Made by a program: the position numbers and the translations under genes. Below the pieces are notes generated by a model. That model was not told where the DNA came from. It ran no database searches and saw nothing but the letters and a program-made list of their open reading frames with translations. A stretch of DNA of 5,836 bases from CAYFQH01 sp964345215. GTDB taxonomy: Bacteria; Bacillota; Clostridia; Christensenellales; Aristaeellaceae. This document shows positions 1-5,537 of the stretch, piece after piece. The stretch covers positions 1-5,836 of the forward strand of contig CAYFQH010000081.1 in assembly GCA_964345215.1 (NCBI GenBank), read 5' to 3'. How positions within the stretch are numbered: position 1 is the first letter of the stretch; each line of letters begins with the position of its first letter.

Positions 1-266
1 AGGTAACCGTTGTCATATTGGAAACGGGACAGGGCGGTTTTTACAGTGCTGTTAAAGTCGCTGGATACGAAAGCCAGGTAACCGTGAGCTTGCAATTGGT
101 AGGTTAAAGCGCGAACAACTTGGCCTTTGTCGCCTTGTTTCAAGCCGTCGGCTTTTTTGAGGGCGCTCATGTCATAGTCTTCGCCGGCCGCAAAAGCACT
201 TACAGTACCTAAGAGCATGCAAAGCATCATAACAAAAGCTAGGGATTTTTTGAATGCAGTTTTCAT
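1..266 (-). CDS. Exported protein with peptidoglycan-binding-like domain (N-terminal part, runs off window)
   Basis: The 88 codons seen begin with a Sec signal peptide: basic MKTAFKK, a hydrophobic core to about residue 22, and a likely signal peptidase I site after SAFA (residue 26). C16 is not in a good lipobox, so a secreted or wall-associated protein is more likely than a lipoprotein. Residues about 42-88 fit the PG_binding_1 fold: LKQGDKGQVVRAL, then LQAHGYL, then a Phe-Asn position where the family has DG.FG, then T..AL..FQ..NGY. Such domains tether proteins to peptidoglycan. The ATG at 266 is preceded by AAAGGAGTG, with the AAGGAG core at 277-282, ten bases from the start. The C-terminus lies left of the window, so any catalytic domain (amidase, L,D-transpeptidase, cortex hydrolase) cannot be judged. 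The domain match is by eye. The gene has its own strong promoter and is probably monocistronic at this end. Confidence 0.8.
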   Translation of the reverse strand, partial: MKTAFKKSLAFVMMLCMLLGTVSAFAAGEDYDMSALKKADGLKQGDKGQVVRALTYQLQAHGYLAFVSSDFNSTVKTALSRFQYDNGY

Positions 267-579
267 TAGTAGACACTCCTTTAAATAGAAATAATTAGGG
301 GATAAAAATAAGGTAAACATCCTATGTAAGCCAGTATAGATTATTAAAACAAGAATGTCAACTAAAACGAGAAGAAATTTACGTATTTTAATCTGACTTT
401 CCTTGTATTATGGGAAAAACGCCACCTTACTGACTTTCATATCGTACTTTTATTTTATCTTAAAAAGCTGAAAAAAGCAAATTCATGGCATCATGTTACA
501 TTTATTGCCCCATCTTTTAGAAAAATTGCGGATCGTAAACGGATAGCAAGATTAAAGCGGCAAAAGGAACCCATGGCCT
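267..579. other. Intergenic region between the MATE gene and the exported-protein gene
   Basis: This AT-rich stretch of about 313 bases carries the promoter at 333-361 and the ribosome binding site near 277-282. I find no convincing gene in it. The end of the MATE gene (from 579 leftward) has no clear intrinsic terminator: the best candidates are a four-base TTGC/GCAA pairing near 528-551 and a three-base GCT/AGC stem followed by T's near 460-478, both too weak to call. Confidence 0.6.
333..361 (-). promoter_or_regulatory. Sigma-A-type promoter of the exported PG-binding protein gene
   Basis: On the minus strand, TTGACA (361-356) and TATACT (338-333) are separated by exactly 17 bases, one mismatch from consensus. 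Transcription should begin near 326, giving a 5' leader of about 60 bases before the ATG at 266. The near-consensus match suggests strong constitutive expression, which fits a cell-wall-associated protein. Confidence 0.8.
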
Positions 580-1947
580 TTACAAGACAGCAGGAAGGGC
601 TCCGTCTTTTTTCCAAAAGGCGGAATACATAAAAAGAGCAAATATGGCGTTAAACACATCCATAATGGGCTGAACGGCCATTAAACCGTAGATGGGCCAA
701 CAGTGATTTAAAATAATCATAAAAGGAATATCGATGAGGCCCTTTCTAAATAGAGACAGCAAAAGGGCTGACCGGCCCCTTCCCGCCCCTTGGTAAAGGG
801 AGATAACCATAAACCCCAGGGCAACAAAGGGCATGGAAAAAGCATGGAGCCTTAAAAATATGCTTCCATAGGAAATCACCTGGGCATCATTCATAAAAAG
901 GCGAATGATCTGGGGAGCCAAGGCATTTGCCAGTAAAAAAAAGAGAAGGGAAAAACCGATGGCAAAGGCGGCGGCAAAATGAAAGGTTTTTTTCATCCGT
1001 TTTTTCTTGCCGGCGGCGTGGGTATAACCAAGCAGCGGCAGAACACCGCTTGAAATGCCCTGGGTGATGCCTGTGGGCAGGCTATCGACCTTTTTAACAA
1101 TGCCCACTGCCGACAGGGCCGCCGGCGAATAGGCAGACATTAGCTTGTTTAAAACGCCGTTGGATAAAACGGACATAAACAGCTGAATGGCCGAAGGGAA
1201 GCCGATGCTTAAAACAGAGCGGCTCACTGTTTTGGCGGCCTTTAAGTACTTAGGATGAAGGGAAAGGGTGATTTTTTGGCGCTTTATAAAAAGGTAGCAC
1301 AAAAAATAAAGGGTAGCTGCCGTGTTGGCCAAAGCAGTGGCCATGGCTGCCCCGGCAATGCCCAGCCCCAGGCCCCAGGGAAAGATAAACAGAGGGTCCA
1401 ACACAATGTTTAAAAGCCCCCCTAAGGACATGCCGATGCTGGCCTGGACGGAAAAACCCTGGGAGCGAAGGAGGTGGGCCAACACCGGGTTTAAGATGCT
1501 GGGTACGGCGCCTAAAACAATGGCATAAAAAACATATTGGTAAGTAGAAGTGTAGGTCTGTCCGTTGGCGCCTAACAGGCGGAGCAAAGGCCCCCGGGCA
1601 AAGAAGACCCCAAGGGAAAAGAAGAGCCCCAGGCCGATGCTGCCCCAAAAGGCAAAGGCACTGCCCTGCTTGGCCCTATGAAATTCTTTTTTTCCCAAAG
1701 CCCGGGCAATAAAACTGCTGCCCCCAATGCCAAAGAGGTTGGCGATGGAAGTAAGGGTTAAAAAAAGCGGGAAGGCAATGGTTATGGCTGCCACCTGTAA
1801 TGGATCCCCTGTTTGGCTTACAAACCAAGTATCGGCTACATTGTAAAAAACAACAATAATTTGGCTGATAATGGTAGGAAGGGCCAAGGTGAAAACTGCC
1901 TTTGGCACCGGGGCGCTTTCAAATAGATGAATTTTGCTTTTTTCCAA
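580..1947 (-). CDS. MATE-family multidrug efflux transporter
   Basis: This is a 455-residue integral membrane protein, the usual MATE length, predicted to have 12 helices in two MatE halves (about residues 15-225 and 240-445). The N-terminus PVPKAVFTLALPTIISQ, then FYNVADTWFVSQTGDP, GIGGSSFIARALG and VLDPLFIFPWGLG are typical of the MepA-like branch in Firmicutes. The second half shows GITQGISSGVLPLLGY. The family exports cationic drugs and dyes by Na+ or H+ antiport; the substrate here cannot be read from sequence. A Ser replaces the more usual Gly in the FVGQ motif. The start is uncertain: TTG at 1947 is the first conventional start in frame, but a strong ribosome binding site lies 25 bases upstream, correctly placed for an in-frame ATC at 1965 (adding six residues, M/I-EAFSD). 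It is divergent from the ABC-F resistance gene and has its own promoter at 2000-2026. Confidence 0.93.
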   Translation of the reverse strand: MEKSKIHLFESAPVPKAVFTLALPTIISQIIVVFYNVADTWFVSQTGDPLQVAAITIAFPLFLTLTSIANLFGIGGSSFIARALGKKEFHRAKQGSAFAFWGSIGLGLFFSLGVFFARGPLLRLLGANGQTYTSTYQYVFYAIVLGAVPSILNPVLAHLLRSQGFSVQASIGMSLGGLLNIVLDPLFIFPWGLGLGIAGAAMATALANTAATLYFLCYLFIKRQKITLSLHPKYLKAAKTVSRSVLSIGFPSAIQLFMSVLSNGVLNKLMSAYSPAALSAVGIVKKVDSLPTGITQGISSGVLPLLGYTHAAGKKKRMKKTFHFAAAFAIGFSLLFFLLANALAPQIIRLFMNDAQVISYGSIFLRLHAFSMPFVALGFMVISLYQGAGRGRSALLLSLFRKGLIDIPFMIILNHCWPIYGLMAVQPIMDVFNAIFALFMYSAFWKKDGALPAVL

Positions 1948-1972
1948 GTCAGAGAAAGCTTCGATAAAAAAA

Positions 1973-1982
1973 CCTTCCTTCT
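1973..1982 (-). promoter_or_regulatory. Ribosome binding site upstream of the MATE gene, mismatched to the TTG start
   Basis: AGAAGGAAGG on the minus strand is a good Shine-Dalgarno sequence. It ends seven bases before an in-frame ATC (1965-1963) but 25 bases before the TTG at 1947, too far for normal initiation. No ATG, GTG or TTG in any frame lies at the right distance. It therefore points to initiation at a non-canonical ATC, a lost start codon, or an unusual folded leader. Confidence 0.55.
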
Positions 1983-1999
1983 AATAAACTTGATAACTC

Positions 2000-2026
2000 A
2001 TTATAGCATGAAAGGGTTAATGGCAA
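2000..2026 (-). promoter_or_regulatory. Promoter of the MATE gene (extended -10)
   Basis: On the minus strand there is a perfect TATAAT (2005-2000) preceded by TG plus one base, the extended -10 motif. A TTGCCA -35-like box sits at 2026-2021 with a short 15-base spacer, which the extended -10 could offset. The predicted start near 1991-1994 leaves a leader of about 45 bases to the TTG codon. Confidence 0.6.
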
Positions 2027-2084
2027 GTTTAAAACACAATAAAAAGCCAGGTTGATAAAAGGAGGCCATTATTTTTACCCCAAA

Positions 2085-2100
2085 GGTCATTTAAATGGCT
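2085..2100. promoter_or_regulatory. Dyad-symmetric element upstream of the ABC-F promoter (possible operator)
   Basis: GGTCATTTAAATGGCT contains the perfect ten-base palindrome CATTTAAATG (2088-2097), with partial symmetry in the flanks. It ends four bases before the -35 box of the plus-strand promoter and lies about 60 bases upstream of the MATE -35. Position and symmetry would suit a dimeric regulator, but AT-rich palindromes arise easily by chance. Confidence 0.25.
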
Positions 2101-2104
2101 GTAC

Positions 2105-2133
2105 TTTACAAACAGGGGAAAGGACGCTATACT
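2105..2133 (+). promoter_or_regulatory. Sigma-A-type promoter of the ABC-F leader transcript
   Basis: TTTACA (2105-2110) and TATACT (2128-2133) are separated by exactly 17 bases, two mismatches from consensus. The predicted start is near 2140, so the transcript would contain the leader peptide ORF at 2166 and the paired RNA elements before the ABC-F start at 2234. Confidence 0.75.
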
Positions 2134-2165
2134 AAAAGCAAATAATTAAGAAAGGAAGTGTACAA

Positions 2166-2195
2166 ATGTTCTTAGCGAATCAAATGCAACAATAA
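2166..2195 (+). CDS. Regulatory leader peptide of the ABC-F gene (9 residues, MFLANQMQQ)
   Basis: A short ORF of nine codons plus TAA starts at an ATG preceded by AAAGGAAG with seven bases of spacing, a better ribosome binding site than that of the ABC-F gene itself. It begins about 26 bases into the predicted transcript. Its stop codon lies three bases before the first arm of a stem-loop that competes with a structure around the ABC-F start. Antibiotic resistance genes of this kind are often controlled by leader peptides on which drug-bound ribosomes stall. I do not recognise this peptide sequence, and its role is inferred from placement, binding site and RNA context. Confidence 0.6.
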   Translation: MFLANQMQQ

Positions 2196-2198
2196 AAA

Positions 2199-2243
2199 GC
2201 AGCATTTTTCTGTGCTGCGGAAAGCAGGTTACAATGGCACAGA
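2199..2243 (+). promoter_or_regulatory. Candidate translational attenuator: two mutually exclusive stems over the ABC-F start
   Basis: Stem A pairs GCAGCA (2199-2204) with TGCTGC (2213-2218) around an eight-base loop. Stem B pairs TCTGTGC (2209-2215) with GCACAGA (2237-2243), seven perfect pairs whose 3' arm begins immediately after the ATG at 2234-2236. Inside B, TGC (2216-2218) can pair with GCA (2224-2226), part of the weak GCAGG ribosome binding site. A and B share 2213-2215, and A also covers the inner 2216-2218 arm, so they exclude each other. B should hide the ribosome binding site and start codon; A should free them. There is no U-tract after stem A on the plus strand, which favours translational over transcriptional control. 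Pairing was found by eye; no energies were calculated. Confidence 0.5.
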
Positions 2244-3700
2244 TTCGTGTAGATCATTTAACATTTTCTTATGACGGCAGTTACGATACGGTGTTTGACA
2301 ACGTATCCTTTATCGTTGATACCCAGTGGAAGCTGGGTTTTATTGGCCGAAACGGGCGGGGAAAAACCACCTTGTTCAGGCTTTTTTGCGGCGAAATGGA
2401 ATACCGGGGCACCATCAGCGCACCGGTTACTTTTGAGCGCTTTCCCTTTAGCATAAGCGACAAAGAGGCGTTGGGCTTATATATTGCGGAAGAAGGAGCT
2501 CCCCAGGCGGAACAATGGCAGGTGATAAAGGAATTGCATCTGCTTGGGCTGGATGAAGAGGTGCTCTATCGGCCCTTTAACACCTTGTCAAACGGGGAGC
2601 AAACCAAGCTGATGCTGGCCATTCTCTTTAGCAAAGAGGAGCATTTTTTGCTCATTGACGAGCCTACGAACCATTTGGATTTAGAAGGCCGGGAGACGGT
2701 TAAAAACTACTTAAGGCAAAAACAGGGCTTTATTTTAGTTTCTCACGACAGGCACTTTTTAGACGGCTGTGCCGACCATATTTTGGCCATCAACAAAACG
2801 GGCATCACCGTTCACCAAGGCAATTTTACCGCCTGGTGGGAAAACAAAAAGAGCCAGGATCAATTTGAACTGGAAGAAAATGAAAAGCTGAAAAAAGAAA
2901 TCAAGCGGCTAAAAACCTCTGCCAGGCAAAAGGAAGGCTGGTCGGATCAGACGGAGAAAAGTAAGTTTGGTCAAGGCCCGGTAGACAGAGGCTTTGTTGG
3001 CGCCAAAGCCGCAAAAATGATGAAGCGCTCCAAAGTGATTGAAAAACGGGCTAACGAAGCCGTTGATGAAAAAGAAAAGCTGCTTAAAAATATTGAGTGG
3101 GCCGATGATTTAAAAATCCCTCTTCTCCATCACCACCAGCAGCGGCTGGTCACTTTGGAAGAAGCCACCTTAGGTTACGGAGAAAAACAGGTGGTTCAAA
3201 ACCTTTCCTTTGAAATATTAAAAGGCCAACAGGTTCAGCTTAAGGGCAGTAACGGCAGCGGTAAAACCACTGTGATTAAAAGCATTCTAGGGGAAGAAGT
3301 GCTCCTTAGGGGCAAGGCCGATAGAGCCAGCGGGCTGATTATTTCCTACATCGCCCAGGATACGGGCTTTTTAAAAGGCAATGTGGACGATTATATTTTG
3401 CAAAAGGGCCTTGACCCTACCCTGTTTAAAACCCTTCTTCGCAAACTGGGCTTTAATCGGGAACAGTTTGATAAGCCTATGGAAGATTACAGCATGGGCC
3501 AAAAGAAAAAGGTGCTTTTGGCTCAAAGCCTGTGCACTCCGGCCCATTTGTATATTTGGGATGAGCCCTTAAACTATTTAGATGTGTTCTCCAGGGAGCA
3601 AGTGGAAAAAATTGTTGAAAAATTTAGGCCTACATTGCTTTATGTGGAGCATGACCTTTGGTTTTCGGAAAAAATAAGGCCCAAAGTGGTGCAATTATAG
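2234..3700 (+). CDS. ABC-F ribosomal protection protein, Lsa/CplR type (antibiotic resistance)
   Basis: A soluble 488-residue protein with two ATPase domains and no membrane segments. Domain 1 has Walker A GRNGRGKTT (38-46), signature LSNGEQ (118-123), Walker B ending in catalytic E143, and switch H171. Domain 2 has Walker A GSNGSGKTT (338-346), signature SMGQ (420-423), LYIWDEPLNYLD with E444, and H473. A charged helical linker (about 205-295, containing KAAKMMKRSK) is the arm that ABC-F resistance factors insert into the ribosomal E site to displace drugs from the peptidyl transferase centre. The motifs WKLGFIGRNGRGKTT and LYIWDEPLNYLD resemble Lsa(A) and clostridial CplR as I remember them, which confer resistance to lincosamides, streptogramin A and pleuromutilins. 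The linker tip seems several residues shorter than in Lsa(A). Both catalytic glutamates are present, so it should be active. A leader peptide and competing stems precede it; a hairpin terminator follows three bases after its stop. Confidence 0.92.
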   Translation: MAQIRVDHLTFSYDGSYDTVFDNVSFIVDTQWKLGFIGRNGRGKTTLFRLFCGEMEYRGTISAPVTFERFPFSISDKEALGLYIAEEGAPQAEQWQVIKELHLLGLDEEVLYRPFNTLSNGEQTKLMLAILFSKEEHFLLIDEPTNHLDLEGRETVKNYLRQKQGFILVSHDRHFLDGCADHILAINKTGITVHQGNFTAWWENKKSQDQFELEENEKLKKEIKRLKTSARQKEGWSDQTEKSKFGQGPVDRGFVGAKAAKMMKRSKVIEKRANEAVDEKEKLLKNIEWADDLKIPLLHHHQQRLVTLEEATLGYGEKQVVQNLSFEILKGQQVQLKGSNGSGKTTVIKSILGEEVLLRGKADRASGLIISYIAQDTGFLKGNVDDYILQKGLDPTLFKTLLRKLGFNREQFDKPMEDYSMGQKKKVLLAQSLCTPAHLYIWDEPLNYLDVFSREQVEKIVEKFRPTLLYVEHDLWFSEKIRPKVVQL

Positions 3701-3702
3701 AT

Positions 3703-3740
3703 ATACAAAAAGCGGCAAATTTCGTTGCCGCTTTTTGTAT
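3703..3740. terminator. Bidirectional intrinsic terminator between ABC-F and the HD gene
   Basis: A perfect 16-pair stem (3703-3718 with 3725-3740) and six-base loop. The GC core GCGGC/GCCGC is flanked by A5 on one side and T5 on the other, so it can act in both directions. It starts two bases after the ABC-F stop and lies about 67 bases beyond the end of the convergent HD gene, so it probably serves both. Confidence 0.9.
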
Positions 3741-3749
3741 TCCTTCCTA

Positions 3750-3767
3750 TTATATAGGTTATATAGG
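3750..3767. repeat. Tandem 9-base repeat, two copies
   Basis: TTATATAGG occurs twice head to tail (3750-3758, 3759-3767) in the short gap between the terminator and the HD gene. CCTAT at 3746-3750 makes the first copy part of a small inverted repeat. Probably neutral intergenic sequence. Confidence 0.6.
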
Positions 3768-3807
3768 ATTTGGCATAGGGGCTTTATTTTACGCCACTAA
3801 AAATACC

Positions 3808-4362
3808 TTATTCAAAAATAGTCTGGTAAAGGGCCAGAAATTCTTGGTACAAACCTTCTTTTTCAAGAGGAGAAAGGGCCTGGGCCAATTTTGAAAAATA
3901 CCACTGCTGCTGCTCTTTGCCCCTGTTAAACCGCTGCCAAAAGGCAGGCACATCCCCCAATTGATTAATACTCGCCCCCATGGAACGAAGGTTTGAAAGC
4001 TTATCGGCACAGGCTAAAAAAAGCACTTCTCTGGAGGCCTTTGTGTTTAAAAAAACCAGGGTTTCCTCCCGCCGCCGCTCCCAGGAAAGGCTTTTGTTTT
4101 CAGTTACAGCAGTTACATAATCAAGAACCTTGCTTCCAAAAAGGCTTTGGATCATTTCAGGGGTGGTGGGGGTATCTTCAAGGGTATCGTGCAGAAAGCC
4201 AGCTATAATCAAAGGCTCCTCTTGACCGGCCAAAGTTAGCAGCTGGCCTACCTCAAAGGGGTGAACAATATAGGGTATGTTTGTTTGTTTTCGCATTTGC
4301 TTCTGATGGGCCTGGGTGGCAAAGGCGATGGCTTGATGGGTTAAGCTAACGGGAATAGACAC
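3808..4362 (-). CDS. Stand-alone HD-domain phosphohydrolase, MESH1/SpoT-like (putative (p)ppGpp hydrolase)
   Basis: A 184-residue cytoplasmic protein made of a single HD domain. The order of motifs matches the hydrolase half of RelA/SpoT enzymes: AIAFATQAHQKQMRK, then PYIVHP (H34), FLHDTLEDT (H58, D59, E62, D63), VTAVTE, and ACADKLSNLRSM (D120). H34, H58, D59 and D120 would bind the metal, normally Mn2+, with E62/D63 catalytic. The length is close to MESH1 (about 180 residues) and no synthetase or ACT domain is present, so if it acts on (p)ppGpp it can only degrade it, returning GDP/GTP and pyrophosphate. Other HD nucleotide hydrolases are possible. Translation starts at GTG (4362), supported by AAGGAGG at 4371-4377 eight bases upstream. 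It lies 78 bases after the iron-type transporter genes on the same strand, with a terminator hairpin between; I see no clear promoter of its own. Confidence 0.85.
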   Translation of the reverse strand: MSIPVSLTHQAIAFATQAHQKQMRKQTNIPYIVHPFEVGQLLTLAGQEEPLIIAGFLHDTLEDTPTTPEMIQSLFGSKVLDYVTAVTENKSLSWERRREETLVFLNTKASREVLFLACADKLSNLRSMGASINQLGDVPAFWQRFNRGKEQQQWYFSKLAQALSPLEKEGLYQEFLALYQTIFE

Positions 4363-4394
4363 CGGTACAACCTCCTTATCAATACAATCAAAAT

Positions 4395-4432
4395 CACAAA
4401 AAGCACCTACGCCCCCGTAAGTGCTTTTTGTG
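4395..4432. terminator. Intrinsic terminator after the ABC importer operon
   Basis: CACAAAAAGCAC (4395-4406) pairs perfectly with GTGCTTTTTGTG (4421-4432), and TAC/GTA can extend the stem inside the loop. The T-run lies within the 3' arm in either direction, so it may work both ways. On the minus strand it ends the transporter mRNA eight bases after the ATPase gene and sits directly upstream of the HD gene. Confidence 0.85.
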
Positions 4433-4440
4433 CTGAAAAA

Positions 4441-5514
4441 TCAGGTTAATATTTTTAAGAAATCCTCATCTTCCTGTTGGGGAAAAACCATGAAGTTGCG
4501 CACTTTTAAGTGCACCTGGTCCCCCAGGGCCATGGTGCCGTAGGTATAAGGATCGGCAATCACCCGCAGGGTAATGCCGTTACCGATGTTTACAATACAG
4601 TCGTTGGCATCGCCCAGGAAAAACTGGGTTTGCAGGCGCCCGGAAAGGGAGGAGGGCTCGGCAGAAAATTCGATGAGTTCAGGGCGAATGGCTACCATCA
4701 CATCTCCTTGTAGACTGCCGTCGTAGCTTAGCTGCTGGTCGGTGCCGTCTAGGGTAATCACACTGCCCCTGGCATGGCCTTTTAAAAAGTCTACCTTGCC
4801 AACAAAGTCTGCAACAAAGGGGTTTACCGGGTTATTGTATATTTCTTGGGGGCTGCCAATCTGCTGTACAATGCCCCGGTTTAAAACGACAATCCGGTCG
4901 CTCATGGCCATGGCTTCAGTTTGATCGTGGGTAACGTATACCACGGTAATGCCCAGGGTTTCTTGAATGGCTTTAATTTCAAAGCGCATGCTCTCGCGAA
5001 GTTTCGCGTCCAGGTTTGATAGGGGCTCGTCCAAAAGGAGCAGTTGAGGCTCTGCCGCCAAGGCGCGGGCCAGGGCCACCCGCTGCTGCTGGCCGCCGGA
5101 TAGCTGGGAGGGAATACGGTTGGCGTACTGAGAAAGGTGAACCACATCTAGCACCCGTTCCACCTTTTGGCGGATGGTTTCCTTGTTCATTTTTTTAATT
5201 TTTAAAGGATAGGCTACATTATCAAACACGGTCATGTGGGGCCATACGGCGTAGGATTGGAACACCATGCCGATGTTGCGCTTTTCTGGGGGCAAAAATA
5301 CCTTATCGGAAGAAACAATGGTGTCATCAATTTTAATTTCGCCGCTGGAGGGTTTTTCAAAACCGGCAATCATCCTAAGCATGGTGGTTTTGCCGCAGCC
5401 TGAGGGACCTAAGAGGGTAACAAACTCCTTGTCTTTAAAAATCTCATTAAACTCTTTTAAAACCAATACGTCCCCGAAGGATTTGGTTACATTTGAAATG
5501 GTTATACTTGCCAT
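4441..5514 (-). CDS. ABC importer ATP-binding protein, FbpC/PotA-like (probably ferric iron)
   Basis: A 357-residue ATPase subunit of a binding-protein-dependent importer. It has Walker A GPSGCGKTT (36-44), Q-loop Q86 in FQSYAVWPHMTVFDNV, signature LSGGQ (138-142), Walker B LLLLDE (158-163), D-loop SNLD (166-169) and H-loop H196 in THDQTEAMAMSDR, followed by a C-terminal TOBE-type domain (about 240-350) with VAIRPE. This is the CUT1/PotA/FbpC class. The QSYAVWPHM sequence and the FbpB-like permease next door favour Fe(III), but polyamine, phosphonate or other substrates cannot be excluded. The reading frame stays open to an ATG at 5652, but that start would overlap the permease gene by more than 100 bases. 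The ATG at 5514 has AAAGGAGA seven bases upstream and matches the family N-terminus, so it is chosen. It follows the permease by 23 bases, as one operon. Confidence 0.92.
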   Translation of the reverse strand: MASITISNVTKSFGDVLVLKEFNEIFKDKEFVTLLGPSGCGKTTMLRMIAGFEKPSSGEIKIDDTIVSSDKVFLPPEKRNIGMVFQSYAVWPHMTVFDNVAYPLKIKKMNKETIRQKVERVLDVVHLSQYANRIPSQLSGGQQQRVALARALAAEPQLLLLDEPLSNLDAKLRESMRFEIKAIQETLGITVVYVTHDQTEAMAMSDRIVVLNRGIVQQIGSPQEIYNNPVNPFVADFVGKVDFLKGHARGSVITLDGTDQQLSYDGSLQGDVMVAIRPELIEFSAEPSSLSGRLQTQFFLGDANDCIVNIGNGITLRVIADPYTYGTMALGDQVHLKVRNFMVFPQQEDEDFLKILT

Positions 5515-5521
5515 GATAAAA

Positions 5522-5529
5522 TCTCCTTT
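5522..5529 (-). promoter_or_regulatory. Ribosome binding site that fixes the ATPase start at 5514
   Basis: AAAGGAGA on the minus strand ends seven bases before the ATG at 5514-5512, in the 23-base gap after the permease stop. It supports this start over the in-frame ATG at 5652. Confidence 0.8.
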
Positions 5530-5537
5530 ATTTTCAC

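Noticed and set aside
1..85. Exact ten-base repeat AGGTAACCGT at 1-10 and 76-85, 25 codons apart in the exported-protein gene
   Set aside because: Both copies encode a Gly-Tyr-Leu-type turn at separate positions of one PG-binding domain; the spacing does not suit a repeated domain, so codon coincidence is more likely.
408..440. Minus-strand ORF of ten codons (MKVSKVAFFP) upstream of the exported-protein promoter
   Set aside because: No ribosome binding site, and it ends before the predicted transcription start of the downstream gene, so it has no support as a leader peptide.
460..551. Weak hairpins that might terminate the MATE transcript
   Set aside because: Stems of only three or four pairs with mismatched interiors; not enough to call a terminator.
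1250..1648. Long alternative-frame ORFs inside the MATE gene and inside the ABC ATPase gene
   Set aside because: They lie fully within convincingly coding frames, have no family similarity and show proline- and arginine-rich out-of-frame composition.
2056..2064. Orphan AAAAGGAGG resembling a strong ribosome binding site
   Set aside because: No start codon follows at a suitable distance, and it lies upstream of the predicted transcription start.
2095..2145. Small plus-strand ORF of 16 codons rich in Lys and Arg (begins MAVLYKQGKG)
   Set aside because: It overlaps the -35 and -10 boxes of the promoter whose start is near 2140, so it would not be on that transcript. It has only a weak ribosome binding site.
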